DNA of 17,526 bases from Actinomycetes bacterium. GTDB lineage: Bacteria > Actinomycetota > Actinomycetes > Actinomycetales > Actinomycetaceae. The notes beneath the pieces are model-generated. The model searched no databases, was not told the DNA's origin, and saw nothing but the letters and a program-made list of their open reading frames with translations. This document shows positions 7,930 to 13,488 of this stretch, piece after piece. The number at the start of each line of letters is the position of its first letter. Position 1 is the stretch's first letter. The position numbers were made by a program, and so were the translations under genes. The DNA lies in NCBI GenBank assembly GCA_023426345.1, contig JAFAAX010000094.1:1-17526 (forward strand), in the 5' to 3' direction.

Positions 7930-9387
7930 TCAGCCGACCCGTTGGGCACGGCCCAGGATTCCCTGGGGGCGCACCAGCAGGATGAGGATCATGACCAGGA
8001 GCGCGGCGACGTTCTTCATGGAGGTCGGGATGAGGAACGTCGACAGCTCGATGAACCAGCTGAGCACGAGTGAGCCGATCAGCGCCCCATAGGCGGACCC
8101 GAGGCCGCCCAGCGTGACCGCCGCGAAGATCAGCAGGAGGATCTGCGCGCCCGCCTGGAAGCTGAGCGTCTGGTAGAAGGAGACCAGCACGCCCGCCACG
8201 GCCGCCAGGGCGGCGCCGCCCACCCACACGATCCGGATGACGCGCTCGACGTGGATGCCGGTCGTGGCGGCCAGGAGCTTGTTGTCCGCCACCGCCCGGA
8301 CCGACTTGCCCAGGCGCGTGCGCTGGAGGATCCAGACGACGGCCCCCAGCAGGACGAGGGAGACGACCGATCCCCACAGGTCCCAGTAACTGACCGAGAC
8401 GCCCAGTGGACGGGCCACCGCGGCGAAGGACTGGGGCATCACCAGGCGGTTCGGTCCGAAGAAGAAGGCGTAGAGGTAACGGAGGAACAGGGCCAGGCCG
8501 ATCGAGACGATCATCAGCTGGATGAGCCCGACGCGCCGCTTGCGCAACGGGTGCCACAGGACCGCGTTCTGCGCCCACCCGAAGGCGCCGCCCGCGATCA
8601 GTGCGGCGACCAACGCCGTCCACCCGCCCGCGCCCGCCGATGTCATCGCGACGTAGGCGACGAACCCGCCGAAGGTGACCAGCTCGCCGTGGGCGAAGTT
8701 GTTGAGGCCGGTCGTCCCGTAGATCAGGGAGACCCCGATGGAGGCCAGCGCCAGGATCAGGCCGAAGATCGTGCCGCGGACGAGCTTGGTGGCCAACTGG
8801 TGCCCGAAGGATCCGCTCGTGCCGGCCTCGTCCCCGGGAAGGGCGTCGCCCGTCCCGCCGGCGGGGCTCGAGGTGGCGGCGGTCCCCCCGGCGGGGGTGG
8901 TCGACGTCGACGAGGGCGTCCCCGTGGTTCCTGAGGCCGTGCTCTGCGGCGCCTCGGACGCGGAGGCGGAGGGCGCGGTCGTGGTCGCGGTCGTGGTCGT
9001 GGTCGCCGCGGCGGTCTCGGCGTCGAGGCGGAGGGCGGCGTAGGACACGCCCGAGGAGACCTTGGAGTAGTCCATCGGCGCGGCGGGAGCCGTGACGCCC
9101 TCGGGCAGCGTCGCCGGGTCCACGGTGATCCGGTAGGCGCCGGTCCCCTGCACCGGGATCTCGGCCTGGCCGTCGTCGTCGGTCGTGCCGGTGGCCTCTG
9201 CGCCGGCGCCGGTGAGGGTGACGGACACGCCCGGGACGGGGGCGCCGTGGTCGGTGACGGTCACGCGGATCGCGTCGTCTCCAGCGGCCGCCGACGAGGA
9301 CGCGACGGCCAGCACCCCGCACAGCGCCAGCAGGACGGCGAGGAGCAGTTGAGCGGGCGCGAGTCGCGGACGGGCGGTGCTGGTCAT
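7930..9387 (-). CDS. livH: LivH permease fused to an extracytoplasmic Ig/transthyretin-like domain
   Basis: This protein has 485 residues, whereas ordinary LivH has about 290. Residues 1-35 form a signal peptide (hydrophobic LLLAVLLALCGVLAVA, then SSSAAA). Residues about 39-121 form a beta-rich domain like carboxypeptidase-regulatory or transthyretin-like folds (VTVTDHGAPVPGVSVTL, TDDDGQAEIPV, GAYRITVDPATLPEGV). Residues about 125-196 are a Thr/Ser/Ala/Gly linker. Residues about 198-485 are a complete LivH permease with NNFAHGELVTFGGF, KSVRAVADNKLLAATTGI, LGGLGSAYGALIGSLV and RPQGILG. I chose the ATG at 9387 (GGGGG nearby); a GTG at 9420 adds 11 residues without a ribosome site. A TTGACT (9442-9437, minus) may be a -35, with no convincing -10. 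It is the first gene of livHMGF. The extra domain probably sits outside the membrane and could contact LivK or the wall; this is inference. Confidence 0.9.
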   Translation of the reverse strand: MTSTARPRLAPAQLLLAVLLALCGVLAVASSSAAAGDDAIRVTVTDHGAPVPGVSVTLTGAGAEATGTTDDDGQAEIPVQGTGAYRITVDPATLPEGVTAPAAPMDYSKVSSGVSYAALRLDAETAAATTTTTATTTAPSASASEAPQSTASGTTGTPSSTSTTPAGGTAATSSPAGGTGDALPGDEAGTSGSFGHQLATKLVRGTIFGLILALASIGVSLIYGTTGLNNFAHGELVTFGGFVAYVAMTSAGAGGWTALVAALIAGGAFGWAQNAVLWHPLRKRRVGLIQLMIVSIGLALFLRYLYAFFFGPNRLVMPQSFAAVARPLGVSVSYWDLWGSVVSLVLLGAVVWILQRTRLGKSVRAVADNKLLAATTGIHVERVIRIVWVGGAALAAVAGVLVSFYQTLSFQAGAQILLLIFAAVTLGGLGSAYGALIGSLVLSWFIELSTFLIPTSMKNVAALLVMILILLVRPQGILGRAQRVG

Positions 9388-9532
9388 GCCGACCCCCAGA
9401 GCATGGGATGAATGCGTCACGAAATGACCAAATAAAAGTCAAATCCTGGGGAGACAGTAGCCCTGTCGGCAGGCTCGGCGAAACGACGCGCCCGAATGAT
9501 GGACGGAGGACCGCTGCCCGGCGGATCTCCGC

Positions 9533-9577
9533 GCCGCCCGCGCCGACGGAGCCGGCGCCGTCCTCGTCAATCGGCGC
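9533..9577 (-). terminator. Stem-loop repeat at the 3' end of tetR (inverted copy of 10397-10440)
   Basis: Directly after the tetR stop, the minus strand carries a 45-nt sequence that matches 10397-10440 on the plus strand with only a few mismatches. It contains ATTGACGAGGACGGCGCC and a hairpin with arms GCGCCG and CGGCGC around a 7-nt loop. It is probably the tetR terminator. The two copies lie inverted on either side of tetR. Confidence 0.7.
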
Positions 9578-10213
9578 TCACTTCTTCCGGGCGACCTCCC
9601 GCGTGCGCAACGTCGGGTCGGGGCGCAGATTGCGCAGCCCGTTCCATGCGAGGTTGACGCAGTGGGCGGCGACGACCTCCTTGGGGATGCGGCGCTCGTC
9701 CAGCCACCACTGTCCGACCTGCGCGATCAGGCCGACCATCATCTGGGCGTACAGGGGCGCCCAGGCGTGGTCGAGCGGCGTACGGTCGAACTGGGTGGCC
9801 AGCAGATGCTCGACCTGCACGGCGACGTCGCCGATCACGGAGGAGAACGACCCCGACGTGCGGTCGTTCGGCGCGTCGCGCACCAGCACGCGGAACCCGT
9901 CCGTGTTCGACTCGATGTAGTCGAGCAGCGTCATCGCGGCGTTCTCGAGGATCTCGCGCGGATGCTCGGAGGAGGTGAGCGACTGGGTGAGGGAGCCCAC
10001 CAGGTTCTGGACCTCGCGGTCGACGACCACCGCGTACAGGCCCTCCTTGCCGCCGAAGTGCTCGTAGACGACGGGCTTGGACACGCCGGCCTTCGCGGCG
10101 ATCTCCTCGACGCTGGTGGAGTCGAACCCTTTGGAGGCGAACAGCGACCGCCCGACGGCGACCAGCTGCTCGCGGCGGGCGACCCCGCTCATGCGCGTGC
10201 GCTTCTCGGCCAT
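9578..10213 (-). CDS. TetR/AcrR-family transcriptional regulator
   Basis: This 211-residue protein has a canonical TetR DNA-binding domain at about 10-57: REQLVAVGRSLFASKGFDSTSVEEIAAKAGVSKPVVYEHFGGKEGLY. The ligand domain (LLDYIESNTDGFRVLVRDAP, PLYAQMMVGLIAQVGQWWLDER, HCVNLAWNGL) closely resembles the TetR regulator kept beside glmU-prs-rplY in many actinobacteria (Rv1019 occupies that place in Mycobacterium tuberculosis). It therefore likely belongs with the tRNA-Gln/prs/rplY block rather than with the liv operon, though control of livH 190 bp downstream cannot be excluded. The start codon lies 6 nt after TAGGCT, a leaderless layout. The ligand and targets are not visible from sequence. Confidence 0.92.
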   Translation of the reverse strand: MAEKRTRMSGVARREQLVAVGRSLFASKGFDSTSVEEIAAKAGVSKPVVYEHFGGKEGLYAVVVDREVQNLVGSLTQSLTSSEHPREILENAAMTLLDYIESNTDGFRVLVRDAPNDRTSGSFSSVIGDVAVQVEHLLATQFDRTPLDHAWAPLYAQMMVGLIAQVGQWWLDERRIPKEVVAAHCVNLAWNGLRNLRPDPTLRTREVARKK

Positions 10214-10219
10214 GGCCCC

Positions 10220-10225
10220 AGCCTA
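10220..10225 (-). promoter_or_regulatory. Leaderless -10 box of tetR
   Basis: The minus strand reads TAGGCT, six nt (GGGGCC), then ATG at 10213. This spacing would place transcription start at the initiation codon, common in actinobacteria. The upstream CGTGAGGTTCGCC pair (10243-10278) covers the -35 region and might be an operator, unproven. Confidence 0.5.
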
Positions 10226-10242
10226 GGGCGCGCGTCCTCCCC

Positions 10243-10278
10243 CGTGAGGTTCGCCGATCTGGGACCGTGAGGTTCGCC
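10243..10278 (+). repeat. Direct pair of CGTGAGGTTCGCC
   Basis: Perfect 13-bp copies lie at 10243-10255 and 10266-10278, 23 bp apart. After each, similarity continues loosely (CGATCTGGGA and CCACGTGGAG). A third perfect copy lies inverted at 11071-11083. The pair sits in the upstream region of tetR. Confidence 0.85.
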
Positions 10279-10339
10279 CACGTGGAGGCGCGAGATCCGT
10301 CAAAGTCGGCGTGACCCCTGGCGTGCCGAAATCAGTCGC

Positions 10340-10392
10340 GACTTCGGTGCTGTTCGGCCGCGACTTCGGTGCTCTTTCCCGGCGAGTTCGGT
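10340..10392 (+). repeat. 22-bp direct repeat array, three cores (copy 3)
   Basis: Cores at 10340, 10362 and 10384 (GACTTCGGT, GACTTCGGT, GAGTTCGGT) are exactly 22 bp apart. Spacers read GCTGTTCGGCCGC and GCTCTTTCCCGGC. It has the same 53-bp layout as 3845-3897 and 5015-5067. It is followed after 4 nt by the terminator-like repeat at 10397. Confidence 0.9.
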
Positions 10393-10396
10393 CTTC

Positions 10397-10440
10397 GCGC
10401 CGATTGACGAGGGCGGCGCCGGCTGCGCCGGCGCGGGCGC
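10397..10440 (+). repeat. Terminator-like repeat, inverted partner of 9533-9577
   Basis: The sequence includes ATTGACGAGGGCGGCGCC (10403-10420) and a perfect hairpin with arms GCGCCGGC and GCCGGCGC around TGC. It matches the tetR 3' element in inverted orientation over about 44 nt, so tetR (9578-10213) lies between the two copies. No gene ends here on the plus strand, so its presence is unexplained. Confidence 0.75.
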
Positions 10441-10498
10441 TCGGACACGAGGAGGACCGCCTCGCGCGGGGAAGCGATCTGGCCTCGGAGAAGGCAAC

Positions 10499-10536
10499 TG
10501 CTCGCAGGGAAGCGCCATAGAGCTGCCCTGCGAGCA
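10499..10536. repeat. Hairpin with 11-bp perfect stem
   Basis: TGCTCGCAGGG (10499-10509) pairs with CCCTGCGAGCA (10526-10536) around a 16-nt loop. The right arm runs into the first unit of the 62-bp-period repeat. It could be a terminator or part of a palindromic repeat element. Confidence 0.65.
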
Positions 10537-10629
10537 TTCCGCTTCCCCACGGGCAGGTCTCTGTCGGTCAACGACGACCCGCACACGGACGGCGGGCATT
10601 CCGCTTCTCCACGGGCATGTCCCTGTCCG
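10534..10629 (+). repeat. 34-bp motif repeated with 62-bp period
   Basis: Units at 10534-10567 and 10596-10629 begin GCATTCCGCTT(C/T)TCC-like and continue ACGGGCA(G/T)GTC. They differ at only a few positions, while the 28 bp between them are not repeated after the second unit. No palindrome was seen within the unit. Confidence 0.8.
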
Positions 10630-10731
10630 ACGAGCGATCCCGCGCGTGCCCCCCCCATCGCGGGCAGCCCCCGCTCACGACTTCACTCCTCTCGCCGCCG
10701 CGATCGGGACGCGCCCGGCACCAAAGACTCT

Positions 10732-10779
10732 CGAGATCGGTACCTGTGGCGGACCTCTGCGCCACAGATACCGATCTCG
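10732..10779. repeat. Long palindrome A, 20-bp stem
   Basis: Arms 10732-10751 and 10760-10779 pair over 20 bp with one mismatch around an 8-nt loop. The left arm begins CGAGATCGGTACCTGTGGC. It shares most of its arm sequence with palindrome B at 10868. Confidence 0.85.
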
Positions 10780-10867
10780 GCAACGCCTCCTCCACCCCAA
10801 CTCGGTAACCGGGCCTCCCACCAGCGCAAACGTCGGCACTCACGGCATCGCAGAGTCCGACCACGCA

Positions 10868-10917
10868 TCGAGTTCGGTATCTGTGGCAGACCCCACTGCC
10901 ACACATACCGAACTCGA
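10868..10917. repeat. Long palindrome B, 22-bp stem
   Basis: Arms 10868-10889 and 10896-10917 pair over 22 bp with one mismatch around a 6-nt loop. The arm core GAGTTCGGTATCTGTGGC differs from palindrome A at few positions. GAGTTCGGT also belongs to the core class of the 22-bp arrays. Confidence 0.87.
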
Positions 10918-11000
10918 CACCTGTTGCTCTCCCAGACCCCGCCCCACTCGACAACCTCAACAGACGATCCACCAACCCCACACCCCACACGGCCGAACTA

Positions 11001-11036
11001 CCCACACCACCCCCACCACCCCCCCCACCCGCCCCC
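11001..11036 (-). other. C-rich tract, potential G-quadruplex on the minus strand
   Basis: C-runs at 11001-11003, 11010-11014, 11019-11026, 11028-11030 and 11032-11036 give the minus strand five G-runs of three or more, separated by short loops. The wider stretch 10921-11045 is almost G-free on the plus strand. That strand bias is not expected from GC content alone. Confidence 0.7.
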
Positions 11037-11070
11037 GACAGACCAAAGGCGATCCTCGCGCTCCCCGATG

Positions 11071-11083
11071 GGCGAACCTCACG
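11071..11083 (-). repeat. Third CGTGAGGTTCGCC copy, inverted
   Basis: GGCGAACCTCACG is the exact complement of the 13-bp motif at 10243 and 10266. On the minus strand it continues CATCGGGGA, close to the CGATCTGGGA after the first copy. The inverted copies bracket the repeat-rich zone. Confidence 0.85.
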
Positions 11084-11124
11084 AGGAAAGGGGCGGGCAT
11101 CCCGAGCAGGTCACGGCGATGTGG

Positions 11125-11130
11125 CAGAAT
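11125..11130 (+). promoter_or_regulatory. Candidate -10 box for tRNA-Gln
   Basis: CAGAAT lies 12 nt before the tRNA 5' end, in TGTGGCAGAAT. No good -35 hexamer is visible at 16-18 bp, so this is tentative. Confidence 0.35.
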
Positions 11131-11142
11131 CAGGGCGTTCCT

Positions 11143-11213
11143 TCCGCCTTGGTGTAATGGCAGCACAGGGGTTTTTGGTGCCCTTGGTCCAGGTTCGAGT
11201 CCTGGGGGCGGAG
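11143..11213 (+). tRNA. tRNA-Gln (anticodon TTG)
   Basis: The 71-nt sequence folds as a tRNA. The acceptor stem is TCCGCCT/GGGCGGA with one G-T pair, the D-arm is in GGTGTAATGGCAGCAC, and the anticodon loop TTTTGGT holds TTG at 11175-11177. The T-arm is CCAGG-TTCGAGT-CCTGG and the discriminator base is G. The encoded 3' end is not CCA, so CCA is added after transcription. It reads CAA/CAG codons. Placement upstream of prs and rplY matches the actinobacterial tRNA-Gln/glmU/prs/rplY neighbourhood. Confidence 0.96.
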
Positions 11214-11517
11214 CCGCTCGCGGTCGACCGGTCCTGCGCCGCCCGCAACCGCTCACAGCCGCCCGTGGCCGCTCGTCATCGGCCGCAGTCGGCCGGTCCG
11301 CGTGGCCCGCGCGCCGCCGCGAGGTGTGAGATCAGCCCCATGGCGGTGCGCACCACCTCGTCAACACCGGCGAGTGCCGTCGCGCCCGGAGGCCCGGAGT
11401 GCCGGGACCGCGCCGGCGGCGGATACGATGGGGTCGCCGTTCGGCGTCATCGGCAGGAATTTGACCGGGCCCTGCCGACTCCCCGGGGCGCCGCGGCGAA
11501 CGGAAGGACGCACCGCT
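11214..11517. other. Gap between tRNA-Gln and prs, no gene seen
   Basis: Frames here lack a ribosome site and any recognisable domain. In many actinobacteria this interval holds glmU; no GlmU text was recognised. TACGAT at 11424-11429 is a possible -10 box for prs, without a matching -35. Several short GGCCG-type inverted repeats occur, none clearly a terminator. Confidence 0.6.
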
Positions 11518-12498
11518 ATGAGCGGCTTGGTGACCAGCGGAGAGAAGCGGTTGGTTCTGGTGTCGGGACGCGCGCACCTGGACCTGGCCCGTCAGGTGGG
11601 CGAGGAGCTGGGGTGCGGCGTCTCGCCGACGACCAACTACGACTTCGCCAACGGCGAGATCTACGTGCGCTTCAACGAGTCCGTGCGCGGCGCCGACGTC
11701 TTCGTCCTCCAGTCCCACACGACGCCGCTCAACAAGTGGCTGATGGAGCAGCTCATCATGGTCGACGCCGCGAAGCGGGCGTCGGCCAAGCGCATCACGG
11801 TGGTCTCCCCGTTCTATCCCTACGCGCGCCAGGACAAGAAGCACCAGGGCCGCGAGCCGATCTCCGCGCGCCTGGTCGCCGACCTCTACAAGACGGCCGG
11901 CGCGGACCGGGTGATGAGCGTCGACCTCCACGCCTCCCAGGAGCAGGGCTTCTTCGACGGCCCCGTCGACCACTTGTTCGCGATGCCCGTCCTGGTCGAC
12001 TACGTGCGCACCCGCGTCGACCCGGCGAAGGTGACGATGGTGAGCCCCGACGCCGGCCGCATCCGCGTCGCGGAGAAGTGGGCCGCGAAGCTCGGCGGCG
12101 CGCCCCTGGCGTTCATCCACAAGACCCGCGACATCACGCGCCCGAACGTGGCCGTGGCCAACCGGGTGGTGGGCGATGTCAAGGGCCGCCAGTGCATCCT
12201 GGTCGACGATCTCATCGACACGGCGGGCACGATCTCCGAGGCCATCAAGGTCGTGCGCGAGGCCGGCGCCGAGTCCGTCATCGTCGCCGCCACCCACGGG
12301 GTCCTCTCCGATCCTGCCTCGCGCCGCCTGGCCGAGTCCGGCGCCACCGAGGTCGTCGTCACCGACACCCTGCCGATCACCCCCGACAAGCGCTTCGACA
12401 CCCTCACGGTCCTCCCGATCGCGCCGCTGCTGGCCCGCGCCATCAAGGAGGTCTTCGAGGACGGATCGGTCACATCGCTGTTCGACGGAGTGGCCTGA
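11518..12498 (+). CDS. prs: Ribose-phosphate pyrophosphokinase (PRPP synthase)
   Basis: This 326-residue cytosolic enzyme transfers pyrophosphate from ATP to ribose-5-phosphate, giving PRPP for purine, pyrimidine, His, Trp and NAD synthesis and, in actinobacteria, arabinan precursors. The length is normal. Signatures are YARQDKK (102-108), the metal/ATP loop DLHASQEQGFF (136-146), the KTRD flexible-loop lysine region (202-205) and the PRPP-binding ILVDDLIDTAGTI (227-239). The ATG at 11518 follows GGAAGG about 10 nt upstream; the frame stays open to 11302 but that part shows no conserved text. It is followed after 225 bp by rplY. Confidence 0.96.
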   Translation: MSGLVTSGEKRLVLVSGRAHLDLARQVGEELGCGVSPTTNYDFANGEIYVRFNESVRGADVFVLQSHTTPLNKWLMEQLIMVDAAKRASAKRITVVSPFYPYARQDKKHQGREPISARLVADLYKTAGADRVMSVDLHASQEQGFFDGPVDHLFAMPVLVDYVRTRVDPAKVTMVSPDAGRIRVAEKWAAKLGGAPLAFIHKTRDITRPNVAVANRVVGDVKGRQCILVDDLIDTAGTISEAIKVVREAGAESVIVAATHGVLSDPASRRLAESGATEVVVTDTLPITPDKRFDTLTVLPIAPLLARAIKEVFEDGSVTSLFDGVA

Positions 12499-12625
12499 GG
12501 CCGCGTCCGCGGCGTAGGATTCACGGGTTGCTCCGGCGAGGGCGACGCAGTCGGGCGGGTGGCCTCGTGCCCCCGGCGGCGGGGGTCCCGGCCTCCGCGG
12601 CGGGCTCGGCGGCGGCGCCGTGATC

Positions 12626-12716
12626 GACAGGGCCCTCATGAGGTGTCAGAGGTCCGTCGCGTCGGCGCGAGGACACCGACCCACCGGTCCGGCATCTGCC
12701 GGGCCCTCAACGAGGG
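12626..12716 (+). promoter_or_regulatory. rplY: rplY leader with two similar stem-loops, one masking the ribosome site
   Basis: The 225-nt gap before rplY holds CCTCATGAGG (12633-12642), a perfect palindrome flanked by GAC and GTC. Just before the gene, CCCTC (12704-12708) pairs with GAGGG (12712-12716), part of the ribosome site. Both are preceded by the same GGGCCCTCA text (12630 and 12701 regions). A -10-like TAGGAT lies at 12515-12520. A switch in which the first hairpin text competes with the second is conceivable; no known L25 leader was recognised. Confidence 0.35.
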
Positions 12717-12723
12717 AGCACCC

Positions 12724-13341
12724 ATGAGCGAGAACGACAACATCCTGGTCGCCCAGATCCGCACCGAGTTCGGCAAGGGGGCGGCCCGCCGGGCGCGGCG
12801 CGCGAACCTGGTCCCGGCGGTGCTCTACGGCCACGGCGGCGAGCCCGTCCACCTGGACGTCCCGGAGCACGACCTGTTCCTCATCGTCCGCTCGCAGAAG
12901 AACGCCCTGGTCGAGATCACCATCGAGGGCAAGCAGCAGCTGGCCCTGGTCAAGGACGTGCAGGTCCACGCCGTGTCCCGCGCGCTGCTCCACGTCGACT
13001 TCCTGGCCGTCAAGGCCGGCGAGAAGGTCGAGGTCACCGTGCCGCTGGTCGTCGTCGGCGAGTCCGCCCCCGGCACCACGCACAACATCGACGACTACAC
13101 GGTGCCGGTGTCCGCCCCGGCGACCGACATCCCCGAGGAGATCCAGGTCGACATCACGGGCTTGGAGGCCGGCGCCGTCGTCCGCGTCCAGGACCTCGTT
13201 CTGCCGAAGGGCGTCACGGTGCTGCGCGACGCGGAGGAGGACCTCATCTCCGTCACGGAGATCGTCGAGAACGTCGTCGACGAGCCTGCGGCCCCGGCTG
13301 AGGGCGCGTCCGCTGAGGGCGAGGCCCCCGCGGCCGAGTGA
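12724..13341 (+). CDS. rplY: 50S ribosomal protein L25/general stress protein Ctc
   Basis: This 205-residue protein binds 5S rRNA in the large subunit. The N-terminal L25 domain (about 8-95) shows FGKGAARRARRANLVPAVLYGHG and HVDFLAV. The C-terminal TL5/Ctc beta domain (about 100-190) shows EKVEVTVPLVVVGESAPG and LPKGVTVL. An Ala/Glu-rich acidic tail closes it, as in actinobacterial Ctc-type L25. AGGGAG lies 5 nt before the ATG at 12724. The frame is open upstream to 12559 but that part lacks conserved sequence. It lies downstream of prs as in other actinobacteria. Confidence 0.96.
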   Translation: MSENDNILVAQIRTEFGKGAARRARRANLVPAVLYGHGGEPVHLDVPEHDLFLIVRSQKNALVEITIEGKQQLALVKDVQVHAVSRALLHVDFLAVKAGEKVEVTVPLVVVGESAPGTTHNIDDYTVPVSAPATDIPEEIQVDITGLEAGAVVRVQDLVLPKGVTVLRDAEEDLISVTEIVENVVDEPAAPAEGASAEGEAPAAE

Positions 13342-13409
13342 GCGGCGGAACCGGTCGGGCCGTCGCGCGCGGGTGATTCCCGCCGTCGCGCGCCCCGATC
13401 ATTGACGAG

Positions 13410-13451
13410 GGCGACGCCCCTGGGAAGTCGGATCTTCTCAGGGGCGTCGCC
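13410..13451 (+). terminator. Terminator stem-loop after rplY
   Basis: GGCGACGCCCCTG (13410-13422) pairs perfectly over 13 bp with 13439-13451 around a 16-nt loop that has its own GAAG/CTTC pairing. There is no T-run. It is entered by ATTGACGAGGGCGACGCC (13401-13418), the same module seen at the tetR terminator (9554-9571, inverted) and at 10403-10420. Confidence 0.85.
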
Positions 13452-13476
13452 GCGTCCCCTGTGGGGGCTGGACCCC

Positions 13477-13482
13477 TACCAT
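13477..13482 (+). promoter_or_regulatory. Leaderless -10 box of the mannosyltransferase gene
   Basis: TACCAT is followed by six nt and the in-frame GTG at 13489. Transcription would start at the initiation codon. No clear -35 is visible. The rplY terminator lies just upstream, consistent with an independent transcript. Confidence 0.5.
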
Positions 13483-13488
13483 GGGCGG

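Larger units (their letters stand above)
10214..11142. other. Repeat-rich intergenic region between tetR and tRNA-Gln
   Basis: No convincing gene was seen in about 930 bp. Open frames here encode repeat-derived text with no domain and no ribosome site. In order it holds: a CGTGAGGTTCGCC pair, the third 22-bp array, a terminator-like repeat, a hairpin, a 62-bp-period duplication, two related long palindromes, a C-rich tract and an inverted third CGTGAGGTTCGCC. This density of unrelated short repeats suggests an accretion site or decay zone. It lies where conserved actinobacterial gene order has been disturbed. Confidence 0.8.

Noticed and set aside
5980..8073. 697-codon plus-strand open frame
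   Set aside because: Antisense shadow of livG and livM caused by high third-position GC.
6395..9442. 1015-codon minus-strand open frame
   Set aside because: It is the off-frame shadow of livH, livM and part of livG: Arg/Pro/Gly-rich text without domains.
10568..11005. Minus-strand frame of 145 codons in the repeat zone
   Set aside because: It reads through the palindromes and repeats, with no ribosome site and no recognisable domain.
11302..11517. N-terminal extension of PRPP synthase
   Set aside because: The normal protein begins at 11518 after a ribosome site; the extension shows no conserved residues.
11214..11517. Residual glmU pseudogene
   Set aside because: No nucleotidyltransferase or left-handed beta-helix text was found in any frame.
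13402..13488. TTG start for the mannosyltransferase
   Set aside because: It would place the N-terminus inside the rplY terminator; the GTG at 13489 has a leaderless promoter.
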